Part shown: positions 33,822 through 41,014 of the stretch, one piece after another
How the letters are laid out: each line of letters begins with the position of its first letter
Position numbering within the stretch: position 1 is the stretch's first letter
From: Pseudonocardia sp. C8
GTDB taxonomy: Bacteria; Actinomycetota; Actinomycetes; Mycobacteriales; Pseudonocardiaceae
DNA: 64,000 nt
Assembly: GCF_014267175.1 (NCBI RefSeq)
Contig: NZ_JACMTR010000002.1
Span: 5,357,501 to 5,421,500 of the forward strand
Direction of reading: 5' to 3'
Position numbers and translations under genes: made by a program
The notes under the pieces: generated by a model
What the model was told of the DNA's origin: nothing
Database searches by the model: none
Seen by the model: only the letters and a program-made list of their open reading frames with translations

Positions 33822-34619
33822 TCAGCAGGCCGGGGTGGTGGGTTCCCGCTCGGGGGCGCCGGGGGCGAGCAGCTCCGACCGGGTGAGGACGACCGGGTCC
33901 GGCCCGTCGTTGCGCAGCAGGTTCGGCTCGCCGTCGCCGAGGAAGAACGCCTGCCCGCTGCCGAAGCCCTGTGGCTCGCAGCCACCGGCCCGCTGCACGG
34001 TGACGGTGCCGGAACGCACCGCGGAGGTCACCGTCCCGGGGTGGCGGACCCAGCCGGTCGCCTGGCCGGGCTGCAGCACCTCGGTGCGCACGAGCAGCTC
34101 CGCCGGGCCGGGGGTCCGGATGTCGACGGGCCGGTCCAGGGATCCCCGGGCGTCCGACCCGGCCTGGGCGACCGGTGGAGGGACGCCCGGGCCGCCGGGC
34201 CCGGCGCCGTCCGCAGGCGCCGGTGCGCCGGGGGCGCCCGGGGTGGCGGCGGGTGCCGCGGGGTCGGCCGGGGCGCCGGGTCCGCCCGCCCCCGGAGGCA
34301 CGGCAGGTGGTGCGCCCGCCCCCGGAGGCACGGCAGGATCACCCGGCCCGGCCGGCGACGCGGGATCACCCGGCGCCCCCGGTGCCCCGCCGGGCGGCGC
34401 GGGCGCACCCGGTGCATCGGTGGCCCCGCCGGGCGGCGGCGCGGGCGTTCCCGGGTCGGTGTCCGCGGCGCCCGGCGACCCGGGAGCCGGTCCGGTCGAC
34501 GTCGAGGACGGCGGCGTGGTCGCGGCCTCGTGGCCGAGCTGGCCGGGCTGGGCGCAGCCCGCGAGCAACGCACCGGCCGTGACGAGCAGGGCGACACCGG
34601 TCAGGGGCGAGGTGCGCAC
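33822..34619 (-). CDS. cupin-domain lipoprotein with Gly/Ala/Pro repeat linker
   Basis: 265 residues. A lipoprotein signal, LLVTAGALLAGC (lipobox Cys22), is followed by about 125 residues of collagen-like Gly/Ala/Pro repeats, including a perfect 30-bp coding duplication near 34284-34343. The final 100 residues form a small cupin (RTEVLQPGQATGWVRHPG, GTVTVQRAGGCEPQGF, LRNDGPDPVVLTRSELL). The metal-ligand set of enzymatic cupins appears incomplete (one clear His), so a binding function is more likely than catalysis. The start is GTG 34619. The flexible linker would hold the cupin away from the membrane. Confidence 0.8.
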   Translation of the reverse strand: MRTSPLTGVALLVTAGALLAGCAQPGQLGHEAATTPPSSTSTGPAPGSPGAADTDPGTPAPPPGGATDAPGAPAPPGGAPGAPGDPASPAGPGDPAVPPGAGAPPAVPPGAGGPGAPADPAAPAATPGAPGAPAPADGAGPGGPGVPPPVAQAGSDARGSLDRPVDIRTPGPAELLVRTEVLQPGQATGWVRHPGTVTSAVRSGTVTVQRAGGCEPQGFGSGQAFFLGDGEPNLLRNDGPDPVVLTRSELLAPGAPEREPTTPAC

Positions 34620-34773
34620 AGACGGTCCTCCCGGGGAGCGAGACGGATCACCGCGAGGCTAGTGCGCGCGGGCCGTACCGGCCGCAGCCGGGTGATCGCA
34701 CCCGGTGACGCCCGAGGCCAGGCGGCCGGTGCGCACCACCCGCCGTTGCCGTGCTCCGCGCACCGGAGCATAC

Positions 34774-34802
34774 TTGCATCGACCAACTAGTTGCGTGATA
34801 CA
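34774..34802 (+). promoter_or_regulatory. MarR-type operator within the marR promoter
   Basis: The perfect palindrome CAACTAGTTG (34784-34793) lies between a -35-like TTGCAT (34774-34779) and a -10-like GATACA (34797-34802, 17-bp spacing). Position and symmetry fit autorepression by the MarR protein encoded immediately downstream, also controlling the coupled transporter. Confidence 0.6.
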
Positions 34803-34823
34803 CGCATGATCGAGAGGGCCGCG

Positions 34824-35309
34824 ATGAGCACCGCCGAGCCCGCCACGACCGAGCCCGACGAGGCCGAACTCGAGCTCGCCGACGCCGTCGTCCGCGAGCT
34901 GTTCCTGCTGATCCGGCAGGTCAAGCGCTCGGCCGAGCGGCACCGCCCGGAGACGATCGTCGACATGGCCGCCTACCACGTGCTGGCCCACCTGCACTTC
35001 GGCGGCGCGCAGCGGGCGACCGAGATCGCGGCGACGTTCCACTCCGACCCCTCGACGATCAGCCGTCAGGTCTCCGGCCTGGTGAAGGCCGGTCTCGTGG
35101 AGCGCCGCGCCGACCCGGCCGACGGCCGCGCCTCGCTGCTCGCCGCCACCGACGAGGGCGTCCGCGTGATGGAGGCCGAACGACGCCGGCGGGCCCGGCT
35201 GATCGCGAAGGTGCTCGGAGCCTGGGACCCGGCCGACCGGCAGACCCTCACGAGGTTGCTCGGCCGGTTCCTCGACGACTTCCAGACCTACGACGCACAG
35301 GAGTCCTGA
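34824..35309 (+). CDS. MarR-family transcriptional regulator
   Basis: 161 residues from ATG 34824 with GAGAGG six bases upstream. A winged helix occupies about residues 45-115: ATEIAATFHSDPSTISRQVSGLVKAGLVERRADPADGR is split here as ATEIAATFHSDPSTISRQV (helix-turn-helix) and LVERRADPADGR (wing). Flanking helices make the dimer interface. Two bases separate its stop from the MFS gene start, so regulator and pump are co-transcribed. The palindrome upstream suggests it represses its own operon until a small-molecule ligand binds. Confidence 0.92.
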   Translation: MSTAEPATTEPDEAELELADAVVRELFLLIRQVKRSAERHRPETIVDMAAYHVLAHLHFGGAQRATEIAATFHSDPSTISRQVSGLVKAGLVERRADPADGRASLLAATDEGVRVMEAERRRRARLIAKVLGAWDPADRQTLTRLLGRFLDDFQTYDAQES

Positions 35310-35311
35310 CC

Positions 35312-37999
35312 GTGTCCACCGCCGCTGCCGCTCCGCAGCCCGCCGCCCCGCGGGCGGACGGGGAACTGACGCACCGGCAGATCCTGACCGTCCTGGGTGG
35401 ACTGATGCTGGGCATGTTCCTGGCCGCCCTGGACCAGACGGTCGTCTCGACCGCCATCCGCACCATCGCCGACGACCTGTCCGGGCTGTCCCTGCAGGCC
35501 TGGGCGACCACGGCGTTCCTCATCACCAGCACGATCACCACACCGCTCTACGGCAAGCTGTCCGACATCTTCGGCCGCAAGCCGCTGTTCATGGCCGCAA
35601 TCTCGATCTTCCTGATCGGGTCGGTGGCCTGCACGCTGGCCTGGTCGATGTACTCGCTCGCGGCGTTCCGCGCGCTGCAGGGGCTCGGCGCCGGCGGGCT
35701 GATGTCGCTCGCCCTGACCATCCTCGGTGACATCGTCCCGCCCCGGGAGCGGGCCCGTTACCAGGGCTACTTCCTGGCCGTGTTCGGCACGTCCAGCGTG
35801 GTCGGCCCGGTCATCGGCGGCCTGCTGTCCGGTGTGGACACCTTCTTGGGGATCGACGGCTGGCGCTGGATCTTCCTGGTCAACGTCCCGGTCGGGCTGA
35901 TCGCGCTCGTCGTGGTCCAGCGGGTGCTGAACATCCCGCACGTCCCGCGGCCGGCCCGGATCGACTGGCCCGGCGCGCTGGCCCTGACCCTGGGCCTGGT
36001 GCCGCTGCTGATCGTGGCCGAGCAGGGCCGCGAGTGGGGCTGGACCTCGGTGTCGTCGATCGTCTGCTACGCCGTCGGCGCGATCGGCCTGGTGCTGTTC
36101 CTGCTGGCCGAGCGGGCCTACGGCGACGCGGCGCTGCTCCCGCTGCGGCTGTTCCGGACCGGCATCTTCTCGCTGTCCGGCGTGATCAACCTGCTGATCG
36201 GCATGGCGATGTTCGGCGGGATCGCGATGCTGCCGCTGTTCCTGCAGATCGTGCACGGCGCGACGCCGATCGAGTCCGGCCTCATGATGCTTCCGCTGAT
36301 GGCCGGGATCATGGTCGCGTCGGTCGCCTCGGGCCAGCTCACCGCCCGCACCGGGCGCTACAAGATCTTCCCGGTGCTGGGCACCGCGTGCATCACCGGC
36401 GCGATGCTGCTGCTCTGGGCCACGGTCACCCCGCAGATCCCGCTCGGGCAGCTGTTCGCCACGATGGCGCTGCTCGGGCTCGGCCTCGGCCTGTGCATGC
36501 AGACCCTGGTCCTGGCCGTGCAGAACGCGATGCCGGCCCGCGACATGGGCGTCACCACCTCGACGGTGACGTTCTTCCGGCAGATGGGCGGCACGCTGGG
36601 CACGGCGGTGTTCCTGTCGGTGGTGTTCTCCACCGCAGGCGACCGGATCGGCGAGGCCGTCCGCTCCGCGGCCGGCACCGACGCGTTCCGGTCCGCGCTC
36701 ACCGACCCGGCCGTGCTCGCGAACCCGGCGAACGCGCAGGTCGTGGCGGGACTCCGGGACGGCGGGCTGACCTCGTCGGTGCTGAGCGACTCGTCGTTCC
36801 TCCAGCACATCGACCCGCGGCTGGCCGCCCCGTTCCAGGACGGGTTCACCAGCTCGATGACGCTGGCGTTCCTCATCGCGGCCTGCGTGATCGCGCTGGC
36901 GTTCGTGCTCGTGCTGTTCGTGAAGGAGCTGCCGCTGCGCACGATGTCCGGAGCGCAGGCCGCGCGGGCAGAGGCCGAGGCCGGTACGGCCTCCGACGCC
37001 ACGACCGGCAGCACCGTCGCGGTGACCGGCGCCGCCGTGCCGGCCGCGGCGGCCCTGCCGGCGGCGACCCCGGCGGACACGTCGGGAACCGCTGCGGTCC
37101 CGGTTCCCGGTCCGTCCGGGGAGACCCCGGCCGTCCCGGCGGACCGCTCCAGCACCGCCGCACCGCACCGGCCCGGGCACGCCGGCGGGCCGGCCGTCGC
37201 CGGCCAGGTCCGGGACGGGGACGGCGCCCCGGTCGCCGGCGCCACCGTCACCGTCACGCGGCTGACCGGCGACCAGGTCGGCCGGGCGAGCACCGGTGAC
37301 GACGGTTGCTACCGGGTCGCGGTCGACGGGCCGGGGCGGTTCGTCGTCGTCACGGCCTGCGGGACGCTGCCGCCGCACGCGGCCACCGTCCCGGTCGGCA
37401 CCGGGCCGGTCCGCCACGACGTCCGGCTGCCCGGCGGCAGCGGGGTCCGCGGAACGGTGCAGGACACCGCCGGGCACGGCGTCGGCGGCGTCACCGTCTC
37501 GCTGATCGACGCCGGCGGTGACGTCGTCGCGTCCGGCCGGTCCGGCGACGACGGCGGCTTCGCCCTCACCGGCGTGCCCGCCGGGCGGCTCACGCTCACC
37601 GGTGCCGGTGTGGGTGTGGACCCGGTGGCCGTCGGGGTGGACGTCCCGGTGGCCGGCACCGTCACCCAGGACCTGCGGCTGCCGCAGCGCTCGCGGCTCA
37701 CCGGACGGGTCACCGCGGCTCCGGACGGCATGCCGGTGGCGCACGCCGTGGCCACCCTGATCGACGCCGACGGCGCGGTCGTCGGGTCCCGGCTGTCCCG
37801 GGCCGACGGCACGTTCGCCTTCGACGGCCTGGCCGCGGGCAGCTACACGCTCGCGACCAGCGGCTATCCGCCGGTGGCGACGGTCGTGGCGCTGGAGGCG
37901 GGCCGGGTCACGCACTCGGACGTGGAGTTCCCGCACCCGCTCGAGGGGTCGGGTGCGGAACCGCCGGACGTCGAGGCGGGGAACGGGTCCCGGCCGTGA
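35312..37999 (+). CDS. DHA2-family MFS exporter fused to carboxypeptidase-regulatory-like domains
   Basis: 895 residues. Residues 1-545 form a 14-helix EmrB/QacA-type drug:H+ antiporter: motif C-like ALDQTVVSTAIRTIADDL (32-49), motif A GKLSDIFGRKPLF near 82-94, and ALQGLGAGGLMSLALTIL. A disordered Ala/Pro/Thr linker (about 550-625) leads to three tandem beta-sandwich repeats (about 627-880), each of the form VxGxVxDxxGxPVxGAxVTV...DxxGxYxF, that is, CarboxypepD_reg/Cna-B-like. With 14 helices the tail should be cytoplasmic, unusual for a domain generally found outside cells. It is coupled to marR by a two-base gap; GTG 35312. Confidence 0.9.
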   Translation: MSTAAAAPQPAAPRADGELTHRQILTVLGGLMLGMFLAALDQTVVSTAIRTIADDLSGLSLQAWATTAFLITSTITTPLYGKLSDIFGRKPLFMAAISIFLIGSVACTLAWSMYSLAAFRALQGLGAGGLMSLALTILGDIVPPRERARYQGYFLAVFGTSSVVGPVIGGLLSGVDTFLGIDGWRWIFLVNVPVGLIALVVVQRVLNIPHVPRPARIDWPGALALTLGLVPLLIVAEQGREWGWTSVSSIVCYAVGAIGLVLFLLAERAYGDAALLPLRLFRTGIFSLSGVINLLIGMAMFGGIAMLPLFLQIVHGATPIESGLMMLPLMAGIMVASVASGQLTARTGRYKIFPVLGTACITGAMLLLWATVTPQIPLGQLFATMALLGLGLGLCMQTLVLAVQNAMPARDMGVTTSTVTFFRQMGGTLGTAVFLSVVFSTAGDRIGEAVRSAAGTDAFRSALTDPAVLANPANAQVVAGLRDGGLTSSVLSDSSFLQHIDPRLAAPFQDGFTSSMTLAFLIAACVIALAFVLVLFVKELPLRTMSGAQAARAEAEAGTASDATTGSTVAVTGAAVPAAAALPAATPADTSGTAAVPVPGPSGETPAVPADRSSTAAPHRPGHAGGPAVAGQVRDGDGAPVAGATVTVTRLTGDQVGRASTGDDGCYRVAVDGPGRFVVVTACGTLPPHAATVPVGTGPVRHDVRLPGGSGVRGTVQDTAGHGVGGVTVSLIDAGGDVVASGRSGDDGGFALTGVPAGRLTLTGAGVGVDPVAVGVDVPVAGTVTQDLRLPQRSRLTGRVTAAPDGMPVAHAVATLIDADGAVVGSRLSRADGTFAFDGLAAGSYTLATSGYPPVATVVALEAGRVTHSDVEFPHPLEGSGAEPPDVEAGNGSRP

Positions 38000-38013
38000 T
38001 CCCGCCGGGTGGA

Positions 38014-38029
38014 TGTTCCACGTGGAACG
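38014..38029. other. candidate parS (ParB-binding) site
   Basis: The 16-mer TGTTCCACGTGGAACG contains the perfect 14-bp palindrome GTTCCACGTGGAAC at 38015-38028. The broadly conserved bacterial parS core is GTTTCACGTGAAAC, and the CC/GG variant is known from Pseudomonas. It lies in the 64-bp convergent intergenic space between the transporter and msrA, and about 12-25 kb from the origin-proximal gene cluster, where parS sites are expected. Confidence 0.75.
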
Positions 38030-38063
38030 GCCCGGTGTTCCGCGGGTACGCCGGGCCGGTGGG

Positions 38064-38720
38064 TCAGTCGGCGTGGACGCCCGTGCCGATCGGGCAGCTC
38101 ACCCCGGTGCCCCCGATGCCGCAGTAACCGTCGGGGACCTTGGCCAGGTACTGCTGGTGGTAGTCCTCGGCGTAGAAGAACTGGGTCAGCCGGGCGACCT
38201 CGGTGGTGATCTCGCCCCGGCCCGCGGCGGCGAGGGCCCGCCCGTAGGTGTCCGCGGACGCGGCGGCCGCCTCGGCCTGCGCGTCGTCGACCGTGTAGAT
38301 CGCGGACCGGTACTGGGTGCCGACGTCGTTGCCCTGGCGCATGCCCTGGGTCGGGTCGTGGCCCTCCCAGAAGACCTTGAGCAGCTGGTCGTAGCTGATC
38401 CGGTTCGGGTCGTACTTCACCATGACGACCTCGGTGTGCCCGGTCAGGCCGGTGCACGTCTCCTCGTAGGTCGGGTTCTCGGTGAAGCCCCCGGCGTAGC
38501 CGACCGCCGTCGAGTACACGCCGTCGAGCTGCCAGAACAGGCGCTCGGCACCCCAGAAGCAGCCCATGCCGAACACGGCCGTGGCGATGCCATCGGGGAA
38601 CGGCGGCACCAGCCGGTTGCCGTTGACGAAGTGCGTCTCGGGGACCGGCATCGCGGACGCCCGCCCGGGCAGCGCGTCCTCGGCCGTCACCATGTCCGTC
38701 TTGCGACCCCAGCCGAGCAT
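38064..38720 (-). CDS. msrA: peptide methionine sulfoxide reductase A
   Basis: 218 residues. MsrA reduces methionine-S-sulfoxide in proteins. The nucleophile is Cys54 in GMGCFWGAE, followed by [21 protein letters not shown] split as [14 protein letters not shown] and [12 protein letters not shown] (conserved Tyr and Glu positions), then [20 protein letters not shown]-terminal cysteine in [11 protein letters not shown] can act as the resolving residue. There is no fused MsrB domain. The N-terminal 30 residues resemble other actinobacterial MsrA proteins. ATG 38720 lies seven bases after TAACGT and is probably leaderless. Confidence 0.95.
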   Translation of the reverse strand: MLGWGRKTDMVTAEDALPGRASAMPVPETHFVNGNRLVPPFPDGIATAVFGMGCFWGAERLFWQLDGVYSTAVGYAGGFTENPTYEETCTGLTGHTEVVMVKYDPNRISYDQLLKVFWEGHDPTQGMRQGNDVGTQYRSAIYTVDDAQAEAAAASADTYGRALAAAGRGEITTEVARLTQFFYAEDYHQQYLAKVPDGYCGIGGTGVSCPIGTGVHAD

Positions 38721-38727
38721 GGCGACC

Positions 38728-38733
38728 ACGTTA
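38728..38733 (-). promoter_or_regulatory. -10 element of msrA (leaderless)
   Basis: Minus-strand TAACGT (38733 to 38728) is followed by seven bases and then ATG 38720. This places the start of transcription at or next to the start codon. An in-frame GTG at 38729 overlaps the hexamer and is therefore unlikely to be used. Confidence 0.5.
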
Positions 38734-38774
38734 CGCGTCCCGCGGGCGGGTCACGAGCCGTGGCCGGACCGGGG

Positions 38775-40586
38775 CTACAGCGCGATCGCCGCGCCCACCC
38801 CGGACCGCGGGTCGACGGCCGCGTGCAGCGCGCCCGGCCCGCCACCACCCGGGACGGCCTCGCCCCGCCCGACCGCGCACATCCGGCCCAGCGCCCACGC
38901 ACCGGCATCGGTGACGTCGTGGCCGCGGCGCCGCAGCCCGGCGAGCGTGTCCGCACCCAGCCGGGACTCGACGACCAGCCCGTGCGGCTCCCAGCCGCGA
39001 GGGGCGAACGAGGCGGGGAAGGCCGTCGAGTGCCAGGCCGGGGCGTCGATCGCGGCCTGCAGGTCCAGGTCACCGTGGACGACGGCGAGCAGCAGGCACA
39101 GCTGCCACTGGTCCTGCTGGTCGCCGCCCGGGGTGCCGAGCGCGATCGCGGGTGCGCCGTCGCGGAACGCGAGCGTCGGGCTCAGCGTGGTCCGCGGGCG
39201 GCGGCCGGGGGCGAGCGAGCTGGGCAGGCCCTCCTCCAGCCAGAACATCTGACCGCGGGTGCCGAGGCAGAACCCCAGTGACGGGATCGTCGGCGACGAC
39301 TGCAGCCACCCGCCGGACGGCGTCACGGAGATCATGTTCCCGGCCGCGTCGACGACGTCGACGTGCACGGTGTCGCCGCGCGCGACCCCCTCCCGGCTGA
39401 CCGTGGGCTCGCCGGTGCCCGGGCCCTCGACGCCGGTGCCGCGCCCGGCGCCCGGGCGGGCCGCGTAGGCGCCGATCCGCGGCTCCCGCCCGCCGGGTGA
39501 GCCGGGACGCAGGCCGCCGTCCGACACGGGGCCGATCAGGGCCTGCCGGGCCGCCGTGTAGCGGTCGGACAGCAGGTCGGTGATCGGGACGTCACCCTCG
39601 GCCGGATCGCCGTACCAGGCCTCCCGGTCGGCGAACGCCAGCTTCGCCGCCTCGGCCGCGGCGTGCACCGTCTCCTCGGTGGCGACCCCGCCGGGCAGCT
39701 CGACGTCCACACCGGACAGCAGGCGCAGCTGCTGCAGCAGCACAGGGCCCTGCGACCACGGCCCGCACTTGGCAACCGACCAGCCCCGGCCGGCGTCGGC
39801 GACCAGGGCGTCCTCGTAGTGCGACGACCAGCCGGCGAGGTCGTCGGCGGTGAGCAGGCCGGCGTGGTCGAGGCCCGTCTCGTCCCGCACCGGTGTCGTG
39901 CAGAACCGTTCGATCTCCTCGGCGACGAAGCCGCGGTACCAGGCGTCCCGGGCGGCGTCGATGCGTGCCTCCCGGCTCGGGCCGGTCGCGGCGTCGAGCA
40001 GCCGCTGCCAGGTCGCGGCCAGCGCCGGGAGCCGCACGGTCTCTCCGGGGCGGGGGACGCGGCCGTCCGGCAGCCAGGTGACCGCCGACGTCGGCCAGTG
40101 CGTGCGGAAGTGCTCGGCGACCGTGCCCAGCGCCACCGGGATGCGCGGGACCAGCGGGAAGCCGCCTGCCGCGTAACCGAGCGCCGGTTCCAGCACGTCG
40201 GCGAGCTCCCACCTCCCGTGGTCGCGCAGCAGGGTCAGCCAGCCGTCCCAGGCACCGGGGACGGTCGCCGGGAGCAGCCCGGTCCCGGGGACGATCCCGC
40301 AGCCCTCGGTCCGGAGACGATCGATCGTCGCGGCCGCCGGGGCGACCCCCTGCGCGCACAGGACCTTCGGAGCCGGGTCGTCCGCGGTGACGAACACCGC
40401 GGGCAGCTCGCCGCCGGGCCCGCACAGGTGCGGTTCGACGACCTGCAGCACGAACCCGCAGGCCACGGCGGCGTCGAAGGCGTTCCCGCCGCGTGCGAGG
40501 ACGGTCGCCGCGGCCGCGGTGCCGAGATGGTGGGTGCTGCTGACCGCGCCGCGCGGCCCGATCCGGTCGAATCCACGGGGTGCCAC
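38775..40586 (-). CDS. gamma-glutamyltransferase-family Ntn hydrolase
   Basis: 603 residues from GTG 40586. N-terminal GAVSSTHHLGTAAAATVLARG and GGNAFDAAVA match the large-subunit start of GGT. The predicted self-cleavage site is GDTVHVDVVDAAGNMIS with nucleophile Thr near 406. A 50-residue Pro/Gly-rich, poorly conserved stretch precedes it. Downstream, SLGFCLGTRGQMF and PRTTLSPTLAF follow the small-subunit pattern. No signal peptide is visible, so it may be cytoplasmic, and in a mycothiol organism the substrate may be a gamma-glutamyl peptide or a cephalosporin-like amide. It is transcribed singly. Confidence 0.88.
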   Translation of the reverse strand: MAPRGFDRIGPRGAVSSTHHLGTAAAATVLARGGNAFDAAVACGFVLQVVEPHLCGPGGELPAVFVTADDPAPKVLCAQGVAPAAATIDRLRTEGCGIVPGTGLLPATVPGAWDGWLTLLRDHGRWELADVLEPALGYAAGGFPLVPRIPVALGTVAEHFRTHWPTSAVTWLPDGRVPRPGETVRLPALAATWQRLLDAATGPSREARIDAARDAWYRGFVAEEIERFCTTPVRDETGLDHAGLLTADDLAGWSSHYEDALVADAGRGWSVAKCGPWSQGPVLLQQLRLLSGVDVELPGGVATEETVHAAAEAAKLAFADREAWYGDPAEGDVPITDLLSDRYTAARQALIGPVSDGGLRPGSPGGREPRIGAYAARPGAGRGTGVEGPGTGEPTVSREGVARGDTVHVDVVDAAGNMISVTPSGGWLQSSPTIPSLGFCLGTRGQMFWLEEGLPSSLAPGRRPRTTLSPTLAFRDGAPAIALGTPGGDQQDQWQLCLLLAVVHGDLDLQAAIDAPAWHSTAFPASFAPRGWEPHGLVVESRLGADTLAGLRRRGHDVTDAGAWALGRMCAVGRGEAVPGGGGPGALHAAVDPRSGVGAAIAL

Positions 40587-40705
40587 GCCCGCATCCTCAC
40601 ACGGCCGCGACACCCGGACGCCTCGCCCGGCCGTAGCGGCGACCCGGTGCGCCCGCTGCACCCCTCCGGTGCCTGCTGCACCCTCCGCGACGGGTGCAGC
40701 AACCG

Positions 40706-40940
40706 CACGCGGGGTGCAGCAGGGACCGGAACGTGCAGATCGACAACGCCACCCCCGCCGAACGGCACGATTCCGCCCCACCGACGGCCAGAACGCGCAC
40801 ATCGACAGCAGCCCACCCGCCGAGTCGCACGATCCCGCCGTCCCGAGGGCGAAACCGTGCAGATCAACAACTGCGCGCCCGGCGAGCGGCGCGTTCCCGC
40901 CCACCCCGGGGCGATGCCGTGTAGATCGACAGCGCGTGCT
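40706..40940 (+). repeat. tandem array of about four 62-bp units (family A, second locus)
   Basis: The 428-bp gap between genes contains units whose AACGTGC-like element falls at 40730, 40792, 40854 and 40916, exactly 62 bp apart. CACGA (40766 and 40828; degenerate CGCGT at 40890) precedes each by 21 bases, as in the array at 1.9-2.4 kb; a degenerate CACGC opens the array at 40706. Sequence outside the skeleton has diverged. Upstream (40640-40725) are several CTGCACC/GGTGCAG inverted motifs. Positions 40941-41014 show nothing else. Confidence 0.82.
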
Positions 40941-41014
40941 CACCGGCCGGCACGGACGTACCTGGAGGGTCCCCGCGGGGTCCGGCGAATCCGGCCGGCG
41001 GCGGCGTGCCCGGC

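Noticed and set aside
35288..37936. 882-codon minus-strand open frame opposite the MFS gene
   Set aside because: Antisense shadow with Gly/Arg/Asp-rich composition; the plus strand encodes 14 helices and clear MFS motifs.
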